A stretch of DNA of 64,000 nucleotides from positions 186,001 through 250,000 of the forward strand of contig CP132903.1 in the NCBI GenBank assembly GCA_031446145.1, written 5' to 3'. Shown here piece after piece: positions 49,351 to 58,096 of the stretch; position 1 is the first letter of the stretch, and each line of letters starts with the position of its first letter. This stretch comes from Arsenophonus sp031446145 (GTDB lineage: Bacteria; Pseudomonadota; Gammaproteobacteria; Enterobacterales; Enterobacteriaceae). A program made the position numbers and the translations under genes. The notes beneath the pieces are model-generated. The model saw nothing but the letters and a program-made list of their open reading frames with translations. It did not search any database and was not told the DNA's origin.

Positions 49351-50760
49351 TTATTTATCATAATAAAATGATTCCGCATAATTATCAAAACGTGACCATT
49401 GTCCGTTAAAAGTAAGACGTATGGTTCCGATTGGTCCATTACGTTGTTTCCCAATAATAATTTCTGCAATTCCTTTAAGATCTGAATTATTATTATAAAC
49501 CTCATCTCTATATATAAACATAATTAAATCGGCATCTTGTTCAATAGAACCAGATTCTCGTAAATCTGAATTAACAGGTTTTTTATCTGCTCGTTGTTCT
49601 AAACCACGATTAAGTTGTGATAATGCAATAACAGGTATTTGCAATTCTTTTGCTAATGATTTTAACGAACGTGAAATCTCAGCAATTTCAAGAGTGCGAT
49701 GTTCAGACATAGAAGGAATACGCATCAACTGCAAATAATCAATCATAATCAAACTTAAACCACCATGTTCTCGATAAATACGGCGAGCGCGTGAACGAAC
49801 CGCTGTTGGCGTTAATGCTGATGAATCATCAATGTACACATTACGTTTTTCCATCAAAATACTCATCGTACTAGATATGCGGGCCCAATCTTCATCGTTA
49901 AGTTGACCAGTGCGAATACGAGTTTGATCCACCCGAGAAAGAGAAGCTAACATACGCATCATAATTTGATTAGCTGGCATTTCCAAACTAAAAATTAACA
50001 CTGGTTTTTCTTCTGTCATCGCAGCATGTTCACATAAATTCATAGCAAAAGTAGTTTTGCCCATTGAAGGACGTGCAGCAACAATAATTAAATCAGAATT
50101 TTGTAATCCTGCAGTTTTTTTATCAAGATCTTGGTAACCAGTGGATATACCTGTCACACCATCATGCGGCTGTTGATAAAGTTGCTCAATTTTCTCTACA
50201 GTTTCAGATAAAATTTTTTCAATCCCTTTAGGACCATCATTTTTACTAGCCCGACTTTCAGCAATCTGAAAAACCAATGATTCAGCTAAATCTAATAATT
50301 CTTCACTACTTTTACCTTGAGAGTTATAACCTGCATCAGCTATTTCATTTGCTACCGAAATCATCTCACGAACAACAGCACGCTCACGTACAATATCAGC
50401 ATAAGCGTTAATATTAGCCACACTAGGGGTATTTTTAGCCAATTCAGCTAAATACCCAAATCCCCCTATTGCATCTAATTTCCCTTTTTGTTCTAAAGAT
50501 TCAGATAAAGTAATCAAATCTATTGGTTGATTGTGTTCTAAAAGACATTGCATTTCAGAAAAAATAATACGATGTAACCGACTAAAAAAATCTGCATTTG
50601 TTAAACGCTCAGATACATTTTCCCAACGTTCATTATCTAACATGAGACCACCGAGCACAGATTGCTCAGCTTCTAAAGAATAAGGTGGTACTTTTAATCC
50701 TTCCATTTGATGGTCATTTTGACCAATAAATACAGTTTTTTCAGAATACTTTTTTACCAT
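49351..50760 (-). CDS. dnaB: Replicative DNA helicase DnaB
   Basis: Hexameric 5'-3' helicase at the replication fork; interacts with the primase DnaG encoded at 56.2 kb. 469 residues (E. coli 471). N-terminal domain (about 25-170, VPPYSLEAEQSVLGGLML), linker helix, then the RecA-like domain with Walker A VAARPSMGKTTFAMN at about 225-239, LIMIDYLQLMRIPS (Walker B), SQLNRGLEQRADKKP, and ESGSIEQDADLIMFIYRDE. The C terminus GQWSRFDNYAESF is typical. No intein or insertion. First gene of dnaB-alr. Confidence 0.98.
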   Translation of the reverse strand: MVKKYSEKTVFIGQNDHQMEGLKVPPYSLEAEQSVLGGLMLDNERWENVSERLTNADFFSRLHRIIFSEMQCLLEHNQPIDLITLSESLEQKGKLDAIGGFGYLAELAKNTPSVANINAYADIVRERAVVREMISVANEIADAGYNSQGKSSEELLDLAESLVFQIAESRASKNDGPKGIEKILSETVEKIEQLYQQPHDGVTGISTGYQDLDKKTAGLQNSDLIIVAARPSMGKTTFAMNLCEHAAMTEEKPVLIFSLEMPANQIMMRMLASLSRVDQTRIRTGQLNDEDWARISSTMSILMEKRNVYIDDSSALTPTAVRSRARRIYREHGGLSLIMIDYLQLMRIPSMSEHRTLEIAEISRSLKSLAKELQIPVIALSQLNRGLEQRADKKPVNSDLRESGSIEQDADLIMFIYRDEVYNNNSDLKGIAEIIIGKQRNGPIGTIRLTFNGQWSRFDNYAESFYYDK

Positions 50761-51070
50761 AGCATTTTTTTTTACCTATCAATCAATATAATTTCTAACT
50801 ATAGAAATATGTAAATTTTGCTATTATGTTTATGAAACAAAACAGTATTTAAATATTTTGAAACGTAATATAATAAAATATTAATAATAAATCTAAATTT
50901 TTTGAAAATTATTCATCGTTTTTTCATAATGATAACAACAAAGATCAAATGATCGAGCTATAGAAAGCAATTTTATAAAAAATTATCAATAGTATTTCTA
51001 ATGTATTATTGCAGTATATTTTAAAACATACTACCAAATCTTAAATGTTTTTTAATATAAATTTAATTTT

Positions 51071-51198
51071 ATGAGTAAATAAAAAAATGAGTAAATAAAA
51101 AAATGAGTAAATAAAAAAATGAGTAAATAAAAAAATGAGTAAATAAAAAAATGAGTAAATAAAAAAATGAGTAAATAAAAAAATGAGTAAATAAAAAA
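51071..51198. repeat. Eight perfect 16-bp tandem copies
   Basis: ATGAGTAAATAAAAAA repeated eight times without a difference, copies starting at 51071, 51087, 51103, 51119, 51135, 51151, 51167 and 51183. Each copy contains ATG AGT AAA TAA, a start, two codons and a stop; the 16-bp period shifts frame, so no long protein results on the plus strand. Confidence 0.98.
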
Positions 51199-51507
51199 AC
51201 AAAAAATTTCTTCTTTTTTTCTGTAAAAATTATGTATCAAATATTATTTGATTAATTTCTGATTTTTTTAAGAAAAAAAAGATAATTCTTTTAAAAAATC
51301 AAATATTTTGGCATTATTTTGAATATATTTTTAGTGATTACTATATAATATTTTTAAATGAACGATATTTTATTTTAAAAATAAAATATCAAATTAAAAA
51401 AATAACCAAACACAAAATCAAAAAATAAAAGTTAAAATTATTGAATATATTTAATATATAATTTTTATCACATTGTTAAATTTATAATATATTTGTTATA
51501 CATATTA

Positions 51508-51646
51508 TATAATTTAAGTAATACAAAAGATGCTTCTTTAAAAAGAAGCTAGAATATTAAAGAAAAATACATGCAAATAAATATTTGATGTGTTTATAAA
51601 AATAAATTTAAGAATATCTTATCTTGATAAGATATTCACTTTTTTT
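51508..51646 (+). ncRNA. Candidate small RNA (two hairpins plus terminator)
   Basis: TATAAT at 51508-51513 could serve as -10 (no good -35). About 15-20 bases on, GCTTCTTT / AAAGAAGC (51532-51549) forms a first hairpin. The segment ends in a 12-bp inverted repeat, GAATATCTTATC (51612-51623) / GATAAGATATTC (51626-51637), followed by ACTTTTTTT. The terminal hairpin with T-run is the strongest part. No known RNA family recognised; an orphan terminator alone is the alternative. Confidence 0.3.
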
Positions 51647-52439
51647 AATATGTGATGATAACTAATATCTGATCAATTTTTTTATAAATCATACGCCTTA
51701 CTTAAAACGATCATACATTATTATATCAACTCATATACCAATAAAATTTGAATTTATATGTCGGATTTTTTTATAATTTTATAAAAAATATTAAATCGAA
51801 AAATAATATCTTTTATATATAAAAATTTTAAAAATATTACTAAATATAATTATAATATATTTTATGTAAAAATATAATTTATAATTATATAAAAAATTAA
51901 AAGAAAGATCAAACAAAATAAATACAATTTGTACTATAAAGATATATATTTTTAAGCTTTATAGCAAATTTATCATAAAATAAAACTATAAAAATAAAAT
52001 AACAAAAACGTATCGTTAAATAAAAAACAGAACACTTCTAATTTATATTACAACTCTGTATTAATAATTGTTATACGATATAATATACAATCCAATCCAC
52101 TAGTTTCTTTAATTTAAAGAAAAGACTCACAAACCAATATATTAAAATTACAAGTAATATTTATTATATTTAAAATATACATAATCAAAATAACAATATT
52201 TTAACTCTGAAGATTTTCAAAATAAACATCATAGCAATATAAATAAAAATACCCATAAACAAGAATCAAAAAATATTTAATTACTAGTAGATAATAAAAA
52301 AATCAAAGATGTTATTTATTTTTTCAAAAAAAATACACAAAAATTATTTCAAATTCTTTATAAGAAAATAGATGACAATAATGTTAAAATAAAAAAATAT
52401 AAAAAATATTACAAATCCAACAATATGGAGTTTAAAATT

Positions 52440-53678
52440 ATGAAAATTTATCTTGTTGGAGGTGCTGTTAGAGATGAACTATTAGGATTACCAGTTTCTG
52501 ATCGTGATTGGGTGGTAGTCGGTGCTGCTCCAAATGATTTAATTAAATTAGGTTTTCAACAAGTAGGAAAAAATTTTCCTGTTTTTCTTCATCCAAAAAC
52601 ACATGAAGCATATGCCTTGGCTCGCACAGAAAGAAAAACAGGAATAGGCTATACTGGTTTTTCTTGTTATACAAAACCTAATATTAGTATAGAAGATGAT
52701 TTATTACGAAGAGATCTCAGCATTAATGCTATTGCTAAAAATAAAAATGGAAAACTGATTGATCCATATCATGGTGAAGAAGATATAAAAAATCGTTTAT
52801 TACGGCATGTATCTAATGCTTTTATAGAAGATCCTTTACGGATACTTCGAGTAGCACGTTTTGCAGCTAAACTTGCTAAACAAAAATTTAAAATAGCATA
52901 TGAAACTGAAGAATTAATGAAAAAAATGGTGAAGCAACATGAATTAGAAACACTTAGCGCTGAAAGGGTATGGTCTGAAACAAAAAAAGCATTGCAAACA
53001 TGTTCTCCTGATATTTATTTTCAGGTTTTATATAATTGCGGTGCCTTAGCTATTCTTTTTCCAGAAATTAATCAACTTTTTTCTATACCAGAAGAAAAAA
53101 GTTTATCTACTAAAATAAATGTTGGAATACACACACTGAATACCTTAAAAAAAACAGCATTATTAACTGATAATATTGATACTCGATTTGCTGCACTTTG
53201 TCATGATTTTGGAAAAATATTTATTAAAGAACATTGGCCAAAAACTTTTGATTATGGAATCAAAGGAATACCTATTATAGACACTATGTGTAACAGACTA
53301 CGCATTCCAAACAAAATGAAAAAATTAGCGAAATTGGTTGCAGAATTTCATCAATATATTCACCACATTTATCAATTAGAACCTGCAAATATTATTAATT
53401 TATTTAACAAAATAAATAGTTGGAAAAATCCAGAACGTATCAATCAACTTGCCATTATATGTGAAGCTGATTTTTATAAAAAAATAAAAAAAAAGAATTG
53501 TACTTATTTACAAAAAAAATTTTTTTTTGAAGCATTTAGAGTAGCAAAAGCAACATCTGTACAAAAAATTATTAAAGAAAATATTAAAGGTACTGAATTC
53601 AAAGATCAACTTACTCGACAACGTATTAAAACATTAAACATTTGGTGGAAAAACAAAAAAATTAATAATGTAAACTAA
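52440..53678 (+). CDS. cca: CCA-adding tRNA nucleotidyltransferase
   Basis: Adds or repairs the 3' CCA of tRNAs, required here because tRNA-Ile2 lacks an encoded CCA. The ATG at 52440 (MKIYLVGGAVRDELLGLPVSD) gives 412 residues, the E. coli length; TGGAG lies just before it, inside the alternative start at 52425. Class II nucleotidyltransferase: GGAVRDELLG, DRDWVVVGA with the catalytic Asp pair, RRDLSINAIA, and DPLRILRVARFAAKL with the template Arg. The HD domain keeps LCHDFGK, but the following histidine cluster of E. coli (WPRHHGHG) reads WPKTFDYG, so the phosphohydrolase activity is probably reduced. The last 60 codons are Lys-rich. Confidence 0.96.
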   Translation: MKIYLVGGAVRDELLGLPVSDRDWVVVGAAPNDLIKLGFQQVGKNFPVFLHPKTHEAYALARTERKTGIGYTGFSCYTKPNISIEDDLLRRDLSINAIAKNKNGKLIDPYHGEEDIKNRLLRHVSNAFIEDPLRILRVARFAAKLAKQKFKIAYETEELMKKMVKQHELETLSAERVWSETKKALQTCSPDIYFQVLYNCGALAILFPEINQLFSIPEEKSLSTKINVGIHTLNTLKKTALLTDNIDTRFAALCHDFGKIFIKEHWPKTFDYGIKGIPIIDTMCNRLRIPNKMKKLAKLVAEFHQYIHHIYQLEPANIINLFNKINSWKNPERINQLAIICEADFYKKIKKKNCTYLQKKFFFEAFRVAKATSVQKIIKENIKGTEFKDQLTRQRIKTLNIWWKNKKINNVN

Positions 53679-53681
53679 AAA

Positions 53682-54050
53682 TTATGATCTAATACAGTTA
53701 TTTTTTTTACGTTGAATAATTACTCCAACTTGTTTAGCTCTCGGTATTGCAGTTAATTTTGTTACTTTAATGCAAACCCAATAGATATCAAATTGATTTA
53801 AGATGATATCGGCAACGTCTTGTGCAACACTCTCGATCAGTTTGAATTGTTTTTTTTCTATATTTTTAATAACTATTTGAGAAATTTCAGCATAATCTAA
53901 AAAATATTTTATATCATCACTTTTACTGAACAAATTATTTTCATATCCAATTTTAATATCTATTAATAATTTTTGTTTAATAGTTTGTTCCCAATCATAA
54001 ACACCAATCGTTGTAAATACTGTTAATTCTTTAATAAATATAATATCCAT
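53682..54050 (-). CDS. folB: Dihydroneopterin aldolase
   Basis: Converts 7,8-dihydroneopterin to 6-hydroxymethyl-dihydropterin in folate synthesis. 122 residues, same as E. coli FolB. Conserved MDIIFIKELTVFTTIGVYDW with TIKQKLLIDI after it, LDYAEISQIV, and the C-terminal KVTKLTAIPRAKQVGVII carrying the catalytic Lys; E. coli has SKPGAV where this has TKLTAI. Its 3' end is three bases from that of cca (convergent). In E. coli bacA lies between cca and folB and plsY beyond; both are gone. Confidence 0.94.
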   Translation of the reverse strand: MDIIFIKELTVFTTIGVYDWEQTIKQKLLIDIKIGYENNLFSKSDDIKYFLDYAEISQIVIKNIEKKQFKLIESVAQDVADIILNQFDIYWVCIKVTKLTAIPRAKQVGVIIQRKKNNCIRS

Positions 54051-54545
54051 TATTTATTGCTCATCTTAAGAATCATAAAATTTATTATTATAAAAATAAT
54101 ATCAGACTTAATATTCATTATATAATTTAAATATATAATTTATAAAAATTAATTATTAATAATATTTACAACAATATTTTTTGTTATTATATTTATTAGT
54201 AGGTTTTTTAAATTTTAATTATATAAAAAAACTTTATCTTTATATAATCAATATCGTATTTAATCAATCTATAAAATTTAAGTCAAAAAAAATTATTTTT
54301 AATAAAATTAATATTGATATTTTTATTTTTAATAACGATACATAAAAAGAACATTTTATTTATATCAATTAAAAATCTTTAATTTCAAAAATTTTAAATA
54401 TTAAATATATAAACATATTTTAATAATTTTTTATTTAAAATACTATAATAAAAACATAAAAATAATACTAATAATAACAACATAAAAAAGAGATACAAAA
54501 AAATATTTGTATTTCTAATGAAAATAAAATACATCAAACAATCTT
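54051..54545. other. Spacer where plsY stood
   Basis: About 495 AT-rich bases between folB and tsaD, the place of plsY (ygiH) in E. coli. No readable remnant. Confidence 0.55.
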
Positions 54546-55559
54546 TTAAACTAATGGAGATAGTTCTGTAAGAGGCCAGCGAGATTTTACAGTAATATCC
54601 ATAACATTAGTTATAGAATTTTTAAAACGTAACATCCCAGTTAAAGCTATCATTGCACCATTATCAGTACAAAATTTTGGGCTAGAATAAAAAACTTCTC
54701 CACCAATTTTTTTTATAGATTCTGCCATTTTTAGCCGTAAAGTATCATTTGCACTTACGCCGCCAGCCATGACCAAACGTTTAAAACCAGTAGCTTCTAA
54801 AGCTCGTTTAGATTTTATTATTAATATATCTACAATTGCATTTTCAAATTCATAAGCAATATCAGCAATTGTTTGTTCATCTAAAACATTATTACGAATT
54901 GTATTAGCTGCAAAAGTTTTTAAACCTGAAAAACTAAAATTTAATCCGGGATGATTTATCATTGGACGAGGAAAAGAAAAACGACCAGACTTTCCTTTTT
55001 TAGCCACTAATGAAAGCGCTGGCCCACCAGGATAACCTAACCCTAATAATTTTGCTATTTTATCAAAAGCTTCACCAGAAGCATCATCAATTGATTCACC
55101 TAATAACTGATATTTACCAATAGCCATTACATTAATCAACTGAGTATGACCACCAGATACCAACAATGCCACAAAGGGAAATTTAGGACTATTATTTTCT
55201 AACATTGGCGATAATAAATGTCCTTCCATATGATTTACTGGTACAATAGGTACTCCCCATGCAAATGCTAATGAACATCCTATTGTTGCTCCTACTAATA
55301 AAGCACTAATTAAACCTGGACCTGCAGTATAAGCAATGCCATCAATATCAGTACCTACTAAAGATGCTTCTTTTAATGCTGCTTTAATCAAAGGAATTAT
55401 TTTACGCAGATGATCTCTAGAAGCAAGCTCAGGCACTACTCCACCATAATCAGCATGTAATTTTTGACTGTGTACTTGATTAGCCAATAAACCTAGGACA
55501 TCATCATAAATTGCAATTCCAGTTTCATCACAAGATGTTTCTATACCTAAAATACGCAT
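54546..55559 (-). CDS. tsaD: tRNA t6A synthesis protein TsaD
   Basis: Catalytic subunit transferring the threonylcarbamoyl group to A37 of ANN-decoding tRNAs, acting with TsaB (encoded at 11.9 kb). 337 residues, same as E. coli, collinear. MRILGIETSCDETGIAIYDD, HADYGGVVPELASRDH, metal-binding VNHMEGHLLSP (His pair at about 111 and 115), LLVSGGHTQL, ESIDDASGEAFDKIAKLLG, and MAGGVSANDTLR with CTDNGAMIALTG near the end. Divergent from rpsU, as in E. coli. Confidence 0.98.
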   Translation of the reverse strand: MRILGIETSCDETGIAIYDDVLGLLANQVHSQKLHADYGGVVPELASRDHLRKIIPLIKAALKEASLVGTDIDGIAYTAGPGLISALLVGATIGCSLAFAWGVPIVPVNHMEGHLLSPMLENNSPKFPFVALLVSGGHTQLINVMAIGKYQLLGESIDDASGEAFDKIAKLLGLGYPGGPALSLVAKKGKSGRFSFPRPMINHPGLNFSFSGLKTFAANTIRNNVLDEQTIADIAYEFENAIVDILIIKSKRALEATGFKRLVMAGGVSANDTLRLKMAESIKKIGGEVFYSSPKFCTDNGAMIALTGMLRFKNSITNVMDITVKSRWPLTELSPLV

Positions 55560-55852
55560 ATTTTATCAACCATATTTCTATTATCTCAATATAATCTAAC
55601 AAATTTTATTAAAAATACAAAAAATGTTTATTTTTTATAATAACTATTAATCATAAATTATATAAAAAATATATTTTGCGTATTATTTAAACTTCTTCTG
55701 AAAATATTTTTTATTATTATTTTTATCCTATCTTTTTATGAATATCAGTCTTTACAAAATATTTTTTTTTGCAGTAAAATCATAAAAAAATGAGATTTAT
55801 TTTAGAAATTGAGTATAATACGAAAAATAGATTATTTGAGGTTAAAAAATAC

Positions 55853-56068
55853 ATGCCAATCATTAAAGTCAGAGAAAATGAACCATTCGATGTAGCATTA
55901 CGAAGATTTAAGCGTTCTTGTGAAAAAGCAGGAATATTAGCAGAAGTACGTCGCCGTGAATTTTATGAAAAAGCTACTACTGTACGTAAACGTGAAAAAT
56001 CATCAGCAATAAAACGTCATGCGAAAAAGATAGCACGTGAAAATGCACGCCGTGTTCGTTTATATTAA
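55853..56068 (+). CDS. rpsU: 30S ribosomal protein S21
   Basis: Small-subunit protein that helps start mRNA pairing. The start at 55853 gives MPIIKVRENEPFDVALRRF and 71 residues, exactly as E. coli; GAGG lies 10 bases before it. The longer open frame from 55790 adds 21 residues with no counterpart. Very Arg/Lys-rich, ending ENARRVRLY. First gene of the rpsU-dnaG-rpoD macromolecular-synthesis operon, with a hairpin region after it. Confidence 0.97.
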   Translation: MPIIKVRENEPFDVALRRFKRSCEKAGILAEVRRREFYEKATTVRKREKSSAIKRHAKKIARENARRVRLY

Positions 56069-56076
56069 ACATCATT

Positions 56077-56109
56077 CATTTTTCTTAAAAATGATTTTTA
56101 AAAATCATT
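56077..56109 (+). terminator. Mutually exclusive hairpins between rpsU and dnaG
   Basis: Hairpin A: CATTTTT (56077-56083) / AAAAATG (56087-56093) followed by ATTTTT, a terminator shape. Hairpin B: the perfect 20-bp palindrome AATGATTTTTAAAAATCATT (56090-56109). They share 56090-56093 and the T-run, so only one can form. E. coli has the partial terminator T1 in this spacer. Confidence 0.5.
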
Positions 56110-56201
56110 ACTTAAAAAATGCAAATATATATTATATGATTTCTTGTAAAATCCATGCTTTATAAAAAAAATGCAGACTTTTTTTGTTTATCAAAAAAAA
56201 T

Positions 56202-57959
56202 ATGGAACGAAAAATACCAAATATATTCATCAATAATTTATTAGCTAAAACTAATATCATTGATCTTATTAATAGCAAAATTCAATTAAAAAAACAAGGT
56301 AACAATCATTATGCACGTTGTCCATTTCATAATGAAAAAAACCCTTCATTTACTGTTAATAAAAATAAACAATTTTATTATTGTTTTGGCTGTGGAGCGC
56401 ATGGTAATGCTATTGATTTTTTAATAAATTACAATAAATTTAATTTTATCGAAAGCATTGAAGAATTAGCTGCTATTAATCAAATAGATATTCCATATGA
56501 AATACAAAATAATTCATATCAAATAGAACAAGAAAAACGAAAAAACATTTATAAAATGATGAAATATATTAATCAATTTTATACAAATTCTTTAAATACA
56601 TCAAATTTATATCACGCAAAAAAATATTTAATAAAACGTGGATTAAATGACGAAATTATTGATCTATTTTCTATTGGTTTTGCACCAAATGGTTGGGATA
56701 ATATAAGTAAATATTTAAAAAAATATGTCAATAATTCCGAAAAAATAACAGAAACAGGTATGTTGATTACTAATAAAAATGGTCATACTTACGATCTGTT
56801 TCGTGAACGAATTACATTTCCAATACGAGATCATAGAGGCCGTATTATTGCATTTGGTGGTCGTGTTTTAGATGATCAATTACCAAAATATTTAAATTCA
56901 ACAGAAACTAAAATTTTTCATAAAAATCGTCAATTATATGGTTTATATGAAGCACTAGAAAATAATACAAAACTTTCTAAACTATTAGTTGTCGAAGGTT
57001 ATATGGATGTTATATCTTTAACGCAATTTGGAATTGAATACTCTGTAGCTTCATTAGGTACCGCAATAACAAAAGAACACATTCAGTTATTATTTAGAAA
57101 TACTAATACAATAATTTGTTGTTATGATGGAGATCAAGCAGGGTATCAAGCTGCATGGCGAACACTAGAAATAGCCATAAATTATTTGCAAGATGGTTAT
57201 CAACTAAAGTTTATTTTTTTGCCAAATGGCGAAGATCCCGATTCACTAGTACGAAAAGAAGGCAAAAAAAACTTTGAAAAACGTATACTTAAAGCACATT
57301 CATTCTCAAAATTTTTATTTGATACATTAAAACAAAAAATAAATTTACATAATTATGAAGGTAAAGCAGAATTTAAGAAAATTGTAATATCTTTTATTAA
57401 AAAAATACCTGGTGATATTTTAAGATTACATTTAGCCGAAAAACTCGGTTATTTTATTAATATTCCAGATACTACATATATTCTTGCTATGATCAAAAAA
57501 GAATTGCCGAAAAAACAATATCAAATACCAAAAATAAAAATAACCACAATGCGAATACTCATTGCATTATTAATACAAAATCCAAATTTTGTTCATTTAA
57601 TAACTAATATCAATGAAATACAAGATTCAAAATTGCCAGGATTAACACTATTCTTAGAACTAATTAATCTTTGTAAATCCCATAATAATATAAATACTGG
57701 TCAATTATTAGAATATTATCGTAATAATAAATTTATTAAACAACTTGAAAAACTTGCAACATGGACCGATATACAAAACCAAATATCAGAAAAAATATTT
57801 AAAGATGCATTAAAAAATCTATGCATTAAAATTCTTGATGAAAAATTAGAATTCCTAATTACGAAAGCACGCACAAAAGGTTTAACAAATGAAGAACGTA
57901 AACAAGTATGTGCGATGACAATTTCAAAAATAAATCACTTAAATATAAGCAATACATAA
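56202..57959 (+). CDS. dnaG: DNA primase
   Basis: Makes RNA primers on the lagging strand with DnaB. The ATG at 56202 (MERKIPNIFINNLLAKT) gives 585 residues (E. coli 581); the TTG 6 codons upstream is unlikely. Zinc-binding domain: Cys40, His43, Cys61 and Cys64 in ARCPFHNEKNPSF and YYCFGCGAHGN, same numbering as E. coli. RNA-polymerase/TOPRIM core: FGGRVLDDQLPKYLNS, LLVVEGYMDVISL, ICCYDGDQAGYQAAW. C-terminal helicase-binding domain (about 435-585) is recognisable (TTMRILIALLIQNP). Middle gene of rpsU-dnaG-rpoD. Confidence 0.97.
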   Translation: MERKIPNIFINNLLAKTNIIDLINSKIQLKKQGNNHYARCPFHNEKNPSFTVNKNKQFYYCFGCGAHGNAIDFLINYNKFNFIESIEELAAINQIDIPYEIQNNSYQIEQEKRKNIYKMMKYINQFYTNSLNTSNLYHAKKYLIKRGLNDEIIDLFSIGFAPNGWDNISKYLKKYVNNSEKITETGMLITNKNGHTYDLFRERITFPIRDHRGRIIAFGGRVLDDQLPKYLNSTETKIFHKNRQLYGLYEALENNTKLSKLLVVEGYMDVISLTQFGIEYSVASLGTAITKEHIQLLFRNTNTIICCYDGDQAGYQAAWRTLEIAINYLQDGYQLKFIFLPNGEDPDSLVRKEGKKNFEKRILKAHSFSKFLFDTLKQKINLHNYEGKAEFKKIVISFIKKIPGDILRLHLAEKLGYFINIPDTTYILAMIKKELPKKQYQIPKIKITTMRILIALLIQNPNFVHLITNINEIQDSKLPGLTLFLELINLCKSHNNINTGQLLEYYRNNKFIKQLEKLATWTDIQNQISEKIFKDALKNLCIKILDEKLEFLITKARTKGLTNEERKQVCAMTISKINHLNISNT

Positions 57960-58096
57960 TGTAAATTACTTTTACATTGCTATGAAATAAAGGACATAGC
58001 ACAGAAAATATTAAAAGATCCTTTAATTTTGTTGTCGGTATTTTTTTTGCTGACAAAAACACCAATTAAAATATAAAGTAATGTGGATACTATCTT

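Larger units (their letters stand above)
50761..52439. other. Long spacer, dnaB to cca (divergent)
   Basis: Nearly 1.7 kb. Holds an eight-copy 16-bp tandem array (51071-51198), a possible small RNA (51508-51646) and, near 51766-51787, a hairpin TTTTTTATAA / TTATAAAAAA resembling the core of the ssb terminator. No coding remnant recognised. Confidence 0.55.

Noticed and set aside
51052..51240. Open frame made of repeated Phe-Ile-Tyr-Ser-Phe-Phe segments
   Set aside because: Produced solely by reading through the 16-bp tandem array on the minus strand.
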